NCBI RefSeq assembly: GCF_001050115.1
Contig: NZ_CP012024.1
Span: 2,956,001-3,020,000 of the forward strand
DNA length: 64,000 nucleotides
Direction of reading: 5' to 3'
From: Bacillus smithii
Lineage (GTDB): Bacteria; Bacillota; Bacilli; Bacillales; DSM-4216
A program made the position numbers and the translations under genes. Positions 28,970 to 41,058 of this stretch are shown here, piece by piece. Below the pieces are notes generated by a model. It did not search any database. It saw only the letters and a program-made list of their open reading frames with translations, and was not told the origin of the DNA. Position 1 is the first letter of the stretch, and every line of letters starts with the position of its first letter.

Positions 28970-31177
28970 TCATACTTTTTGAATGGGAGCGAATTTCGCC
29001 AACAGTCTCTTTACTCCTGTCGGGCTTGGAAACGCAATATCGAGTTCCATATTTTCCTTTTCGCCTTTTACACTGACTACGGTTCCGATGCCCCACTTTT
29101 TATGTTCGGCTTTATCCCCGACTTTCCATGGAATTTCTTCTCCTCCCGTGGAAACTGCCATTGGCCGAATAGAGGCTTTTTGAGAAGAAGTTGAAAGATT
29201 GGATTGAAAACGAGTAAAAGGTTTTTTCTCGACCACCACTTCGTCCAATAGATCTTCGGGTATTTCTTGAATAAATCGGGAAACAGGATTCAAATTGGTT
29301 CTACCGTATAACGTTCTCATTTGAGCGTTCGTCAAATACAGCTCCTCTTCCGCTCTTGTAATCCCCACGTAAGCGAGCCTCCGCTCTTCTTCCATTTCTT
29401 CTTCATCCATAAGCGAGCGGCTGTGAGGAAAAACGCCTTCTTCCATACCGATTAAAAAGACAACCGGAAACTCAAGCCCTTTCGCGGAATGGAGCGTCAT
29501 TAATACAACCGATTGCTGATTGTTGTCCTCTTCATCTAATCGGTCAATATCCGCCACAAGAGCAAGATCCGTTAAAAAGGCGATCAAGCTTTTATCTTCG
29601 CTGTTTTCCTCGAATCCTTTTGTAACAGATAAAAATTCATCGATATTTTCCAAACGGCTTTGGGCGTCAAGCGTTTTTTCCGCTTTCAGCATATCCCTGT
29701 ATCCGGACTTGTCCAACACTTCTTCCACCAGTTCCGTGACAGACAAGTATTCTTGCATTTGGGTATAGCCCTTAATTAAATCACGGAATTCAAGTACCGC
29801 TTTGGTGATTTTCGGGCTTAAACCGATAAAATCCGCTTCTTCCAATGCCTGAAATAGAGAAAGATCATTTTCTTGAGCATAGCGGGCGATTTTGTCCATT
29901 GAAGTCGAACCGATTCCCCGCTTTGGTACATTGATGACACGAAGCAAGCTGATATCATCGTCCGGATTGGCGATCAGTCTTAAATAAGCCAATATATCTT
30001 TAATTTCTTTTCGGTCATAGAACTTAATGCCCCCGACAATCGTATAGTCGATATTGGATTTCATCAGCACTTCTTCGACTACACGGGATTGTGCGTTCGT
30101 TCGATACAAAATGGCAAAGTCGGATAATTGTCTTTTTCCGCTTTCGACCAGCTCTTTAATTTTACCGGCGACAAACTGAGCTTCCGCCTGTTCATTTTCC
30201 GCCCGAAAGTAGACAATCTTCTTCCCTTCCGGATTTTCCGTCCACAGCTTTTTCGGTTTGCGGTTGTAATTGTTTTTAATCACTTCATTCGCTGCCTGCA
30301 AAATTCTTTTAGTGGAGCGATAATTTTGCTCAAGCAGGATGACATGGGCATTCGGATAGTCTTTTTCAAACGATAAAATGTTGGAAATATCCGCCCCGCG
30401 CCAACGATAAATCGACTGATCGCTGTCTCCGACCACGCATAAATTTTGAAAACGCGATGCCAAAAGCTTTACGAGCAAGTATTGGGCTTTATTTGTGTCT
30501 TGATATTCATCCACATGTATATATTGAAATTTGCATTGATAATACTCGAGAACGTCCGGCACTCGTTGGAACAGATGAATCGTCGTCATAATGAGGTCAT
30601 CAAAGTCGAGCGATTGATTTTTCCGCAATCGTTTTTGATATTCTTCATATACTTCGCTGACAATCCGTTCATAATAGCTGCCAACTTGTTTGCTGTAAGA
30701 TTCCGGATCGATCAATTCATTCTTTAAAGAACTGATCGTGCCAAGAATGGCTCTGGGATCAAATTTCTTGGGGTCCAAATTTTTATCTTTTAAAATGCCT
30801 TTGATTACGGACTGCTGATCGGTTGTGTCCAAAATCGTAAAATTCCGGTTAAAGCCAATCCGGTCTATATCTCTTCTTAAAATGCGAACGCACATGGAAT
30901 GGAAGGTTGAGATCCATACTTCTTCCGCCGCGCCGCCCATCAATTGGCTAACACGTTCTTTCATTTCGCGCGCTGCCTTATTGGTGAAAGTAATCGCCAG
31001 AATATTATATGGATTGACTGCTTTTTCCACCATTAAATAGGCAATTCGGTGGGTCAGTACTCTCGTTTTTCCGGAACCTGCTCCGGCCATAATAAGAAGC
31101 GGCCCTTCCGTTGTTTTCACCGCTTCCTGCTGCTCTTTATTCAATCCGCTTAACAGCTTTTCCGTTAAAAATTGCAT
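28970..31177 (-). CDS. pcrA: ATP-dependent DNA helicase PcrA
   Basis: 735 residues, SF1A helicase that moves 3' to 5', needed for repair, removal of RecA and rolling-circle replication. Walker A is AGAGSGKT (31-38). Further helicase motifs: [32 protein letters not shown], and [18 protein letters not shown]. The C-terminal tail carries the RNA-polymerase-interacting segment ([20 protein letters not shown]). GGTGGTG lies before the ATG. Confidence 0.97.
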   Translation of the reverse strand: MQFLTEKLLSGLNKEQQEAVKTTEGPLLIMAGAGSGKTRVLTHRIAYLMVEKAVNPYNILAITFTNKAAREMKERVSQLMGGAAEEVWISTFHSMCVRILRRDIDRIGFNRNFTILDTTDQQSVIKGILKDKNLDPKKFDPRAILGTISSLKNELIDPESYSKQVGSYYERIVSEVYEEYQKRLRKNQSLDFDDLIMTTIHLFQRVPDVLEYYQCKFQYIHVDEYQDTNKAQYLLVKLLASRFQNLCVVGDSDQSIYRWRGADISNILSFEKDYPNAHVILLEQNYRSTKRILQAANEVIKNNYNRKPKKLWTENPEGKKIVYFRAENEQAEAQFVAGKIKELVESGKRQLSDFAILYRTNAQSRVVEEVLMKSNIDYTIVGGIKFYDRKEIKDILAYLRLIANPDDDISLLRVINVPKRGIGSTSMDKIARYAQENDLSLFQALEEADFIGLSPKITKAVLEFRDLIKGYTQMQEYLSVTELVEEVLDKSGYRDMLKAEKTLDAQSRLENIDEFLSVTKGFEENSEDKSLIAFLTDLALVADIDRLDEEDNNQQSVVLMTLHSAKGLEFPVVFLIGMEEGVFPHSRSLMDEEEMEEERRLAYVGITRAEEELYLTNAQMRTLYGRTNLNPVSRFIQEIPEDLLDEVVVEKKPFTRFQSNLSTSSQKASIRPMAVSTGGEEIPWKVGDKAEHKKWGIGTVVSVKGEKENMELDIAFPSPTGVKRLLAKFAPIQKV

Positions 31178-31225
31178 GTTTTCACCACCGTTAGAACATT
31201 TGTTCTTATTATAACCGATTTTTCT

Positions 31226-31924
31226 CTACCGGCGCGGAATCTTTTTCACCATTTCAACGGTTTTTAAAGCACTTTCCAAATCGGTATAAAGGACGTTTCC
31301 TACTACAATGACATCGGCAACCGCCCCCATCTCGGCTGCTTCTTCAGGAGATTGTATGCCGCCGCCGTAAAAAACAACCGTATCGGTCAATGTTTCTTTT
31401 ACTTTTTTCACAAGCTGGGGATCCCCATATGTGCCGCTGTATTCCAAATAAAAGATTGGCAAATGCAGCATCTTTTCCGCCAAACGCGCATAAGCAACAG
31501 CATCTTCTATATCTAATTCCGTATTTGCCTCGGTTAATTGCGCTGCTTTGGAATCGCCATTTAAAATGCAGTAGCCTTCCGCGAGCACTTCATCCCAATT
31601 CATTAATTCGCCGTATTCTTTTAACGCATGATGATGAAGCCCCAGCACCCAATCGACTTTGGAGCTGTTTAATACCATGGGAATAAAATAAAGATCAAAC
31701 CCCGGCGTGATCGCTTCAAGCGTAGAAACTTCCAATACACAAGGAACCGTGTAGCGGCGGATTCTCGCCATTAAATGAAGCACTTTGTCGAGCGTGACTC
31801 CATCCGTGCCGCCGACGATCACCGCATCCGTTCCCGATTCGCAAATTTTCTCTAAACTATCATCATCTATTTCTTTATTTGGGTCCAGTTTGAACACATG
31901 GCGCCACTCGCGCACATCATACAT
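31226..31924 (-). CDS. pcrB: heptaprenylglyceryl phosphate synthase PcrB
   Basis: 232 residues, TIM-barrel prenyltransferase that joins heptaprenyl diphosphate to glycerol-1-phosphate, giving an archaeal-type ether lipid in Bacillales. Motifs: [38 protein letters not shown] and VFYGGGI. The ATG at 31924 has GGAGGG at 7 bases and matches the MYDV start of B. subtilis PcrB; a longer frame exists. First gene of the pcrBA-ligA-camS run. Confidence 0.93.
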   Translation of the reverse strand: MYDVREWRHVFKLDPNKEIDDDSLEKICESGTDAVIVGGTDGVTLDKVLHLMARIRRYTVPCVLEVSTLEAITPGFDLYFIPMVLNSSKVDWVLGLHHHALKEYGELMNWDEVLAEGYCILNGDSKAAQLTEANTELDIEDAVAYARLAEKMLHLPIFYLEYSGTYGDPQLVKKVKETLTDTVVFYGGGIQSPEEAAEMGAVADVIVVGNVLYTDLESALKTVEMVKKIPRR

Positions 31925-31939
31925 CCAAATGCCCTCCAT

Positions 31940-32320
31940 TTCATGATTTCATCTAACCATTATAGCATTTGTTTTGCTCTGCTAAAACCGGAAAAGAAGG
32001 AAATGAAGCGTTTCTATTTTTTGTTATAAATCCCTAAAAATATAAAACACCAGTTTTCTTTTTGGTGACAAAAACCACCCACACAGGTCATCGAACGATT
32101 CTCCTTTGATTTGTGAACGCCTTTTTCCTATCCGGACAGCGAAAAATATTGAAGATTTATACTCATTTATTGGATAATAAAAGTATTTTTTTCAAAAATA
32201 TCAGAATATAAAAATTGCGGTGAAATCGCTTTTTACCCAATACGAATTTGTTAGCGTAAAAATCAACGCCTTGACGGGAAAAGCCAAGGAAGGTTATAAG
32301 GAGATTATTAAAGTTCTTAC
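31940..32320. other. intergenic stretch, nothing recognised
   Basis: AT-rich sequence upstream of pcrB and before an accessory gene remnant. No gene, repeat or clear promoter could be supported. Confidence 0.5.
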
Positions 32321-32573
32321 ATGCTTTATAAGTTTTTACATGAATCAGAACGTTCTACATTAGCGGATATGAAAAAACATTTTAAAGCTGTACCGAAAAC
32401 CAGTTTATATTCTATTATAGATTTCTTGTGATGATAAAATATTTAGAGAACGATTTAGAGACAACCATAAAATACTTAAAAAAGCAGAAGAAGAATTACG
32501 TTATTATGAAAAAAGCGGGTTAGGTTTTTGGAAGCTGGAACGCACATTATTTCAATCTCTCCAAGAAAAATAG
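32321..32573 (+). pseudogene. frameshifted small gene remnant, unknown family
   Basis: The first frame runs from ATG at 32321 for 36 codons (LYKFLHESERSTLADMKKHF...) to TGA at 32429. From about 32433 a different frame reads DKIFRERFRDNHKILKKAEE and on to TAG at 32571. Both parts are strongly protein-like, with lysine/glutamate-rich helices, so together they appear to be one gene of about 84 codons broken by an indel near 32430. I do not recognise the family. An AAGGAG at 32298-32303 is too far from the ATG for normal initiation. Confidence 0.55.
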
Positions 32574-32988
32574 CTTCGTCAAATAAAATGACGGAATTGT
32601 CAATATAGCCGATTGTCTTTTTAAGTGGATTGGAGTCAATATTTCGGGTATAAAAGTTAATCTCTTTTCCTGATTGTTTGATTTAATCTTCAATTGGATG
32701 ATGAGTTTGATACTCTAGAACCATGAGAAATAGAAGTCCAAAAGATCAAAGAAGTCAAAATTGTATTGTGGTATGGAGACAAACGTTGCACCGCGATAGA
32801 AAGAGTAAACGCATATCTAAAGAAGTAATCCAACTAAACAACGTACGTTACAAGACAAGAAAAAATATAAGTTCACTTTGACATCAAATATACTGATTTG
32901 TAATGCTTCAAAATAAGCCATAGACCGCTAAAAGCCAAAAACGGCAATTTATAGGAAGAATTCTGATGATCATATAATGAAAGTCAGC
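32574..32988. other. accessory remnant region
   Basis: No intact gene. On the minus strand about 32725-32580 reads with one in-frame stop as MVLEYQTHHPIED then IKQSGKEINFYTRNIDSNPL and on, which is protein-like but unknown. This suggests further worn coding DNA in the island between pcrB and yerC. Confidence 0.35.
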
Positions 32989-34221
32989 TTAAAGATAATG
33001 AGGCGGTGAAACTTTTTTTACAAAGAAAATACCGTCCAACTGCTGCGCTGGAGTAATTAATTTTTGCATTGTTCCTGATTCTAATATAAGAGTTTTGTTA
33101 AAAATCCATTTGTTCAATTCGTTGGGTGATACATCTGAAAAATCAATGAAAGATATCGATGATTTATTATGGTTCATATAATCTTCAAGACTCTTTTTGG
33201 GAGGTTTAACTAAATCATATATTGTTTTATTATTTAAGGCCGCCTTCCCTTCATACATAAACAGTCCGAGATAATAGGATTTACTAACCATCTCTGGACT
33301 CATTAATGATCCCATAGGTTTATATTTAATTAGATTTTCATAATTTTTATAAATATGGGAGTTGTGTGCCCATACTATAATTTTTTCATTCGGGTATAAT
33401 TTTTCACAAATCCATTCTATATTGTATGCCATAATTTGATCTCTAATTTTCTGATAAGTACGATGTCCAGTGGCAAGGTTTGATAATAAAAGTCGTCTAT
33501 TTTCTATGACTCTTTGAATTAATTGAAAATATATATGCATATCTTTCCTAATAAATTCTTTTTCCAACTCCTCTAATGTCTTATGTAGCGAGGAGAACAA
33601 TTCTGTTAATTCTTTTTGGGTTTCCAAATACTCTTGCATAATATGTCTTGGTATTTTCTTCCTCTCTCCTTTCAACTTGCCAATACGCATATACCAATCC
33701 ATTGTTGCTTTATCCAAAGCTTTTATACTTAATTTGAATTTTAAGGGTAAATCAATATCCAGTTTGTCCAACAGATCTACAAATAAGTTTTGTTTGGATG
33801 AAGGTTGAAAATCAAATCCTATAAGATTCAAATCAGATCCTTTTATTAATTCAAACAAAGGTAGCGTTTCTTCTGTTTTCCATAAAGAAAATATTGATTT
33901 ATCCATAAGTTCATTCACAGAAATATCATCTTTAAAGTAGTTAGCGCTATAGCATTCACTTAGGCCGCTTTCAAATGCTATTACCTTGAATCCCATTTTG
34001 TGATATAAGAATTCAATAAGTTTAGATTTTAAAAGATTATGCTCTGCAATTCCATGTCCATTTTCACCCAACCAAACGATTTGCTTATCCTTTAATATAT
34101 TTTCTAAAAAATTAAAGTCATTAATCTCACATTTTTCCAGGGAGTCTATACCATAACTATGTTCTCTAACCCATTCCACAGCCTTTTTATATTTTCTATT
34201 CGTTAATTGAAAGATTGACAT
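32989..34221 (-). CDS. erythromycin esterase family protein
   Basis: 410 residues, resembling the erythromycin esterase/EreA-like hydrolase family. Recognisable signatures are VWLGENGHGIAEHNLLK near the N-terminus (family pattern with Glu and His), the IRDQIMAYNIEWICE helix, and IIVWAHNSHI. The known members open the macrolide lactone, but many family members have unknown substrates, so resistance cannot be claimed from this sequence. The ATG at 34221 is preceded by GGGTGG at 5 bases. The gene is more AT-rich than its neighbours and is missing from the conserved pcrB-yerC junction, suggesting horizontal gain. Confidence 0.8.
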   Translation of the reverse strand: MSIFQLTNRKYKKAVEWVREHSYGIDSLEKCEINDFNFLENILKDKQIVWLGENGHGIAEHNLLKSKLIEFLYHKMGFKVIAFESGLSECYSANYFKDDISVNELMDKSIFSLWKTEETLPLFELIKGSDLNLIGFDFQPSSKQNLFVDLLDKLDIDLPLKFKLSIKALDKATMDWYMRIGKLKGERKKIPRHIMQEYLETQKELTELFSSLHKTLEELEKEFIRKDMHIYFQLIQRVIENRRLLLSNLATGHRTYQKIRDQIMAYNIEWICEKLYPNEKIIVWAHNSHIYKNYENLIKYKPMGSLMSPEMVSKSYYLGLFMYEGKAALNNKTIYDLVKPPKKSLEDYMNHNKSSISFIDFSDVSPNELNKWIFNKTLILESGTMQKLITPAQQLDGIFFVKKVSPPHYL

Positions 34222-34344
34222 AATTGCCACCCGCTTCATTTTTTATAATTAAGTCTTTCTTTTTCAATAACTTCATACTTGGTAGCAAGGCTACTCAAGG
34301 GCAATCCTTATCGCTTCAAACTCCAATAAGCCATGCTAGAAGCA

Positions 34345-34369
34345 AGAAAACGGAGGAAAATCCCCCGTC
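34345..34369 (-). terminator. terminator behind yerC
   Basis: On the minus strand ACGGGGGA/TCCTCCGT with a short loop is followed by TTTTCTTG, directly behind the yerC stop. Confidence 0.65.
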
Positions 34370-34370
34370 A

Positions 34371-34682
34371 TCATTCGCCGCTTTGCTCTTTTTCATTTTT
34401 GATTCTATCTAATACCATTCGATAAGCATCATTTCCATAATTCAAACAGCGCTTCACGCGGGAAATGGTAGCGGTGCTGGCGCCGGTTTCATTCTCAATT
34501 TTGTGGTACGTTTTCCCTTCCTGGAGCATTCTGGCCACTTCAAGGCGCTGCGCAAGAGATTGAATTTCATTAACCGTGCACAAATCATCAAAAAAACGAT
34601 AGCATTCTTCTAAATCTTTTAACGATAAAACTGCCTGAAAAAGCTGATCCAACTCTTTGCCGCGCAATTTATCAATTTGCAT
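34371..34682 (-). CDS. yerC: YerC/TrpR-like DNA-binding protein
   Basis: 103 residues, TrpR-superfamily fold, nearly identical to B. subtilis YerC (MQIDKLRGKELDQLF...). The helix-turn-helix reads YHKIENETGASTATISRVKRCL. The regulon and ligand are unknown. The ATG at 34682 is 12 bases from AGGAG and a TTG immediately before it is 9 bases away, so the start is uncertain by one codon. It lies between yerA and pcrB, as in B. subtilis except for the inserted esterase gene. Confidence 0.9.
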   Translation of the reverse strand: MQIDKLRGKELDQLFQAVLSLKDLEECYRFFDDLCTVNEIQSLAQRLEVARMLQEGKTYHKIENETGASTATISRVKRCLNYGNDAYRMVLDRIKNEKEQSGE

Positions 34683-34748
34683 CAACGATTCATACTCCTT
34701 TTCCCGATATTTTTGAAAATGGAATTGATATGTCTGTATTTCATTATT

Positions 34749-36488
34749 TTAACGCATTATAGTGGGAAAGAGTATAGTTTTTTTCATGACATCATAGATG
34801 CCGCGCGAAGTAACACGAATATACGGCAAATGGGTAGCTGACAGAAAAAGCAGTGTGTAAAAAGGATCAGAAAAAGAATAGCCGCGGTCGATTAACAATT
34901 TTTTCATCCTTTTTTCTTCTTTGATCAACTCTTCCATGCTCTGATCTGACATCATGCCGGAAAGCTTAAGGGGGATTTCATGAATGACTTTGCCGTTTTC
35001 CGCAAGAACAATTCCTCCCCCGATCTCTTTCATTCTTTGAAAAGCTCGACGCATTTCTTCTTTGCGTTTTCCGATCAATACAATATCGCCAGTGCTTGAA
35101 AAGGATGAAGCAAGACCTTGCACTCGATTGTCAAAACCTTTTAACACTGTGCTCACCCGCCATTGTCCGTTTCGGTCCAATAACAGCAAAAAGCTTTCAT
35201 CATCCTCCGGAAGTTGATCCAATGAAATATCCCTTGTTAGTGAATATGGCTTCGTAATAACATCGTTGACCATCTGGATGCCAAACGGCATTGAAAACTG
35301 CAGATCTTCTTTTTTTAAATCCCAATGGAACGATATTGGTTTCAAGCCCCAATTTTCCCATTTGATCGGATGGCCATGATACACCTTCGTTCCGTTCTTT
35401 TTGACCCACTGTCCTTTCGACAAAACGGAAACAGGCGTCGGATTGTTTTCGTTTTCCAGAAAATTAATATTGGCTACTCGTCCAGGAGCAATCATACCGT
35501 AATAATGATCGATTCGATAATGCTTTGCGACATTATAGCTGGCCATTTGGTAAGCATCCATCGTCGGAACGCCAAATTCCAACGCTTTGGCGATCATACG
35601 GTCGATCACCCCGTCTTCATAGAAAGAGGGAAAAGAGCCATCCGTTGTAAACGTCATTTGATCATACTGATCCAAACCCATTTCCCGAATTTCTCTTAAA
35701 AGGATTTCTAAATCTGGACGTATGGAAGAATGGCGCAAAGCTACCGTATATCCTTGCATCAGTCGTTTGTACACATCTTTTCCGGTCATCGATTCATGGT
35801 CGCCATCTGCTCCTAAAAGCGTCATTTTCGTAAGCGTTTTCTCCGAAGCTCCCGGAAAATGTCCTTCAATTCTTTTTCCAAGCCTCTTTGTTTCCTGTAT
35901 CCAGTGAAGAATCATATCATCTCCGTCCAACAATTTTGGCCAGCCAGTCAGTTCTCCCCCTTGGATAACAAATCCGCTTTCAATCCATGATTTGACATCT
36001 CTATGCGAAAATTTTTCATCCTCTTGATTCAGTTCCGTCATCGGATCATACCGGCACCACCAAAACAAAGAGAACGGAAGCTTATTTAACTCATTCATCA
36101 AAGAAAACGCTTTCTTATTTTTCAAAAACAAGAACAACACAAGATTATCGCTGACGAAACTCGTTGTTCCTGATTGAGATGCATATTCGGCAAATGACTG
36201 GGGATTATAAAGTTGAAAAGGATGAACATGCGGCTCAATGTAACCAGGCACAAGCGTAAAATTTTCACAGTTTACTACTTCACATCCGTCTAGCTTTTGC
36301 GGCAGTTTCTCCCCGACATAAACGATGCGGTCGTTTGCGATCCAAATATTGGCTTCCACCCATCTTCGCATTGTGGAATGCAAAAATCGCGAGTTTTTCA
36401 GCAATATATTCGGAGGCTTTTCTCCGTCAATCACTGCCACATGATCTCTGAGCTGTCTGTTTTTCCACCGATAATGCTGTTCTAACAT
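34749..36488 (-). CDS. yerA: putative adenine deaminase YerA
   Basis: 579 residues, amidohydrolase of the adenine deaminase (Ade) type, matching B. subtilis YerA (580). The metal-binding HVHPF follows VPGYIEPH. Further metal or catalytic candidates are EGHFPG, DGDHES and TFTTDGSFPS. True adenine deaminases use two metals and a related set of residues; activity of the YerA branch on adenine is not well established. GGAGGG lies 10 bases before the ATG at 36488, and a longer frame is not supported. It fits the purine neighbourhood. Confidence 0.85.
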   Translation of the reverse strand: MLEQHYRWKNRQLRDHVAVIDGEKPPNILLKNSRFLHSTMRRWVEANIWIANDRIVYVGEKLPQKLDGCEVVNCENFTLVPGYIEPHVHPFQLYNPQSFAEYASQSGTTSFVSDNLVLFLFLKNKKAFSLMNELNKLPFSLFWWCRYDPMTELNQEDEKFSHRDVKSWIESGFVIQGGELTGWPKLLDGDDMILHWIQETKRLGKRIEGHFPGASEKTLTKMTLLGADGDHESMTGKDVYKRLMQGYTVALRHSSIRPDLEILLREIREMGLDQYDQMTFTTDGSFPSFYEDGVIDRMIAKALEFGVPTMDAYQMASYNVAKHYRIDHYYGMIAPGRVANINFLENENNPTPVSVLSKGQWVKKNGTKVYHGHPIKWENWGLKPISFHWDLKKEDLQFSMPFGIQMVNDVITKPYSLTRDISLDQLPEDDESFLLLLDRNGQWRVSTVLKGFDNRVQGLASSFSSTGDIVLIGKRKEEMRRAFQRMKEIGGGIVLAENGKVIHEIPLKLSGMMSDQSMEELIKEEKRMKKLLIDRGYSFSDPFYTLLFLSATHLPYIRVTSRGIYDVMKKTILFPTIMR

Positions 36489-36524
36489 AATTAAGGGCCC
36501 TCCTAATTGTATTAAAACTTTCAA

Positions 36525-36848
36525 CTATGGATTCTTCCCGTTCTCTTCTTTATATGGGTTTATGCTGAACGGATGAATGTCATACACAAAAGCTCTTGCT
36601 GAATGAAAAAAAGGCTGTCATTGAAAAAACTGTCCTTTGCTGAAAAGATGAAGTGAATAGCTAAACATTCCGCCTGCTTCATTCGGTACTATGTCAAAAA
36701 CGGAATCATCCTTTTACCGCTTTTTGCAGTGGCGATGTTTACTGATATTCAAGGAAAAATGTTAATTTTAATAGTACCATATTTTGGCGACAAACTCAGG
36801 GTAAAAAGAATGTAAAGTTTGAAAATTTAGTGAAAAGAGGCGATCCCT
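36525..36848. other. intergenic stretch, nothing recognised
   Basis: Non-coding DNA between the divergent yerA and the small membrane gene. It should hold both promoters but no clear element could be assigned. Confidence 0.5.
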
Positions 36849-37163
36849 TTGAAAGTAAAACAAAATATCGGTCTTTTGAATGCTTTGATTCGAATAACCT
36901 GCGGACTCACAATGCTTGCATGGGGGACAGCTAAGCTTTCCAAAAAGCCTTGGCGGCAATCCTATTTGTTCATCGCTTTCCTAGGGGCCATGCGGGTTGG
37001 AGAAGGAATTTTACAATATTGTCCGCTGACCGACCTATGGGAAAACGGTTCTTTCATGAACCAGCAGAATAACCAAAACCGGCAAAATCAGCAAAACCAA
37101 CAGAATCAACAAAATCAGGCGGACCGTAAGGAAGACATCGACATTCCTTACAATCCGTCATAA
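36849..37163 (+). CDS. DUF2892 small membrane protein with Gln/Asn-rich tail
   Basis: 104 residues with a TTG start behind AGAGGCG. Residues 1-70 are a DUF2892 (YgaP-like) module: KQNIGLLNALIRITCGLTMLAWG, a second hydrophobic helix, and GEGILQYCPLTDLW. The last 35 residues carry about twenty almost pure Gln/Asn/Arg residues built from an NQQ repeat, then an acidic end (DRKEDIDIPY). DUF2892 modules are two-helix membrane units of unknown role; the tail should lie outside the membrane. The repeat probably varies in length between strains. Confidence 0.8.
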   Translation: MKVKQNIGLLNALIRITCGLTMLAWGTAKLSKKPWRQSYLFIAFLGAMRVGEGILQYCPLTDLWENGSFMNQQNNQNRQNQQNQQNQQNQADRKEDIDIPYNPS

Positions 37164-37330
37164 ATATCTAAATCCTCGAGAAGTCTTTTTCAAAATCAGC
37201 TTTCACGAGATTGATGACAGTCTAAATAACATTAAATTGCGTCAGAACGTCTTTTTCAAATAGGAGGGCGCGGTCTACCAATAAGAAGGCGCTTAAACAG
37301 AAAGCGAATAGCCTGAACAATCTTGAAATG

Positions 37331-37364
37331 CCGCCTGAATGTTTCAAAAGAAACTATCAGGCGG
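37331..37364. repeat. inverted repeat near the purD end
   Basis: CCGCCTGAATGTTTC pairs with GAAACTATCAGGCGG around AAAA. There is no T-run on either strand. It might end the purine transcript, but this is uncertain. Confidence 0.45.
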
Positions 37365-37434
37365 TTGATGACAAGAGTTAAGCATTAAGCACTATAAAAG
37401 GCAATTTCAACTGACCAAAAGGAGTGAACGAAAA

Positions 37435-38848
<1,414 letters not shown>

Positions 38849-38860
38849 TTAGGGGGAGGT

Positions 38861-38904
38861 AAAAAGCCCGGTCAAAACAAGACTGTCGATCGTCGGGCCT
38901 TTTC
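38861..38904 (-). terminator. terminator-like hairpin between purH and purD
   Basis: On the minus strand GGCCCG and CGGGC(C) arms enclose a loop of about 25 bases and are followed by TTTTTACC. It is probably a partial terminator within the operon. Confidence 0.5.
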
Positions 38905-38921
38905 ATACTTCCCCAAACCTT

Positions 38922-40457
38922 TTAATGTTTAAAATGACGAACGCCTGTAAACACCATTGCGATTCCGTATTCATCCGCCTTTTTAATGGAATCCTCATCA
39001 CGGATCGATCCTCCCGGCTGGATGATAGCGGTGATTCCTGCTTTAGCTGCAGCTTCTACCGTGTCGTCCATCGGGAAAAAGGCATCTGAAGCAAGGCAAG
39101 CTCCTTTTGCCAAGTCGCCGGCTTGTTCAAGAGCAATTTTGGCAGCGCCGACGCGATTCATTTGTCCTGCTCCGATTCCTAACGTTCTTTCTTCGTTGGC
39201 CACTACGATGGCATTGGACTTCACATGCTTGACTACCTTCCATCCAAGCTTCAAAGCTTCCCATTCTTCTGCAGTAGGCTCTCTCTTCGTCACCGTCTTC
39301 AGCTCAGCTTCATCCAGCGAGAACGTATCCGGATCTTGGACTAAGAGGCCGCCTTCAACCGATGTCAATACTTCTTCTTTTTTCTTCTCACCCGTAAAAG
39401 GAAGGACTAACAGCCGAATATTTTTCTTCTTGGTTAAAATGTCCAGTGCTTCCTCTGTAAATTCAGGAGCCACCACAATCTCAAGGAAAATTTCATGCAG
39501 TTTTTCCGCCAGCTCTTTTCCGACCGGCCGATTAAGCGCCACAATCCCTCCAAAAATAGAAACTGGATCCGCTTCGTAAGCTTTTGCGTAGGCTTCTTCT
39601 ATTGAATTCCCGATGCCCACTCCACACGGATTCATATGTTTGACCGCAACGGCAGCCGGTTCTTGAAAATCTTTAATGATTTGCAAAGCAGCGTCCGCAT
39701 CGCGAATGTTATTATAAGAAAGTTCTTTGCCGTGCAATTGCTTGGATCTGGCAATGGAAAAATCCGAACCGAGCGGTTTTTGATAAAAAGCCGCCTTTTG
39801 GTGCGGGTTTTCACCATAGCGAAGCGTTTGTTTCAATTCATATGTATAAGTGACTCTCTCCGGATTCTCTTCGCCGGCAAGACGGGTCATATATTGCGAA
39901 ATTAAAGCATCGTAAGCAGCCGTATGCCTAAATACTTTGGCAGCCAGTTTTCTCTTAGTTTCTTTGCTGACTTTCCCATTTTCTTTCAGCTCGTCCAGCA
40001 CTTTTCCGTAATCAGCCGCATCGACCAGCACCGTGACATACTCGTGGTTTTTCGCTGCGGATCGAAGCATAGTCGGCCCGCCGATATCAATATTTTCAAT
40101 AGCTTCTTCCGGAGTAACATCCGCTTTTTCAATCGTTTGCTGGAAAGGATACAAATTGACGCAAACGATTTCGATGGGCTCAATTCCTTGTTCGTTCATT
40201 TGCCGTTGATGCAGTTCGTGATCCCATTTCGCCAGCAGCCCGCCATGAATAAGAGGATGAAGAGTCTTCACACGGCCTTCTAATATTTCCGGAAATCCAG
40301 TTATTTCTTCGACGGCTGTGACCGGGATTCCGTTTTCCGCCAAGATCGTTTTGGTGCCGCCGGTTGAAAGAATCTCAAATCCTAAAGAAACCAGTCCTTT
40401 TGCAAACTCCACGATCCCTTCTTTATTGGAAACACTGATTAATGCCCGTCTTTTCAT
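38922..40457 (-). CDS. purH: bifunctional AICAR transformylase / IMP cyclohydrolase
   Basis: 511 residues, catalysing the last two steps to IMP. The N-terminal cyclohydrolase domain begins [18 protein letters not shown] with STGGT and [14 protein letters not shown]. The C-terminal transformylase domain carries the catalytic Lys-His in [22 protein letters not shown] lies before the ATG. Confidence 0.97.
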   Translation of the reverse strand: MKRRALISVSNKEGIVEFAKGLVSLGFEILSTGGTKTILAENGIPVTAVEEITGFPEILEGRVKTLHPLIHGGLLAKWDHELHQRQMNEQGIEPIEIVCVNLYPFQQTIEKADVTPEEAIENIDIGGPTMLRSAAKNHEYVTVLVDAADYGKVLDELKENGKVSKETKRKLAAKVFRHTAAYDALISQYMTRLAGEENPERVTYTYELKQTLRYGENPHQKAAFYQKPLGSDFSIARSKQLHGKELSYNNIRDADAALQIIKDFQEPAAVAVKHMNPCGVGIGNSIEEAYAKAYEADPVSIFGGIVALNRPVGKELAEKLHEIFLEIVVAPEFTEEALDILTKKKNIRLLVLPFTGEKKKEEVLTSVEGGLLVQDPDTFSLDEAELKTVTKREPTAEEWEALKLGWKVVKHVKSNAIVVANEERTLGIGAGQMNRVGAAKIALEQAGDLAKGACLASDAFFPMDDTVEAAAKAGITAIIQPGGSIRDEDSIKKADEYGIAMVFTGVRHFKH

Positions 40458-40472
40458 AGTTGATCTCCCTTT

Positions 40473-41039
40473 CTATTCATCCAATAATTCATTGATGGTT
40501 TTCGGATATAACTCATGTTCAACAGCCTGGATTTTTTTCTGAAGCGTTTCTCTTGTGTCCTCAGCCAAAATGTTGACGCTTTGTTGAGCGATGATCGGCC
40601 CGGTATCCATTCCTTCATCGACAAAATGGATGGTAACCCCCGTCACTTTTACCCCGGCGTCCAAAGCTTGTCCAATGGCATCTTTTCCCGGAAACGCCGG
40701 CAAAAGCGAAGGATGAATATTCACGATACGGTTGCGATAACGATTTAAGAGTGTAGAGCCGATCAAACGCATGTAGCCGGCAAGGATGATCCATTCGACG
40801 CCCCTTTTGGCTAACTCTAATGCAATTTCGTTCTCAAACTCCTCTTTGGAAGGATACTCTTTTGCCCGAAAGGAAAACACAGGAATCCCCAAATGGCGTG
40901 CCCGTTTGACTACATAAGCATCCGGCTGATCGCATACAAGCAAGCAGATGTCCGCGTTTAGTTCCTTTCTTAAACTCGCTTCTGCCAGCGCCTGAAAATT
41001 GCTGCCGTTTCCAGACGCGAATATCGCCACTTTTTTCAT
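40473..41039 (-). CDS. purN: phosphoribosylglycinamide formyltransferase
   Basis: 188 residues, adding the formyl group from 10-formyl-THF to GAR. The GSNFQA phosphate loop, the catalytic histidine in NIHPSLLPAF and the aspartate in VDEGMDTGPII are present. Follows purM with about 19 bp spacing. Confidence 0.97.
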   Translation of the reverse strand: MKKVAIFASGNGSNFQALAEASLRKELNADICLLVCDQPDAYVVKRARHLGIPVFSFRAKEYPSKEEFENEIALELAKRGVEWIILAGYMRLIGSTLLNRYRNRIVNIHPSLLPAFPGKDAIGQALDAGVKVTGVTIHFVDEGMDTGPIIAQQSVNILAEDTRETLQKKIQAVEHELYPKTINELLDE

Positions 41040-41058
41040 TAGTATCCAACCTCTCCAA

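Noticed and set aside
38986-39579. 197-codon plus-strand open frame
   Set aside because: It is antisense to purH, rich in serine/proline/phenylalanine as expected from a mirror frame, and lacks a ribosome site.
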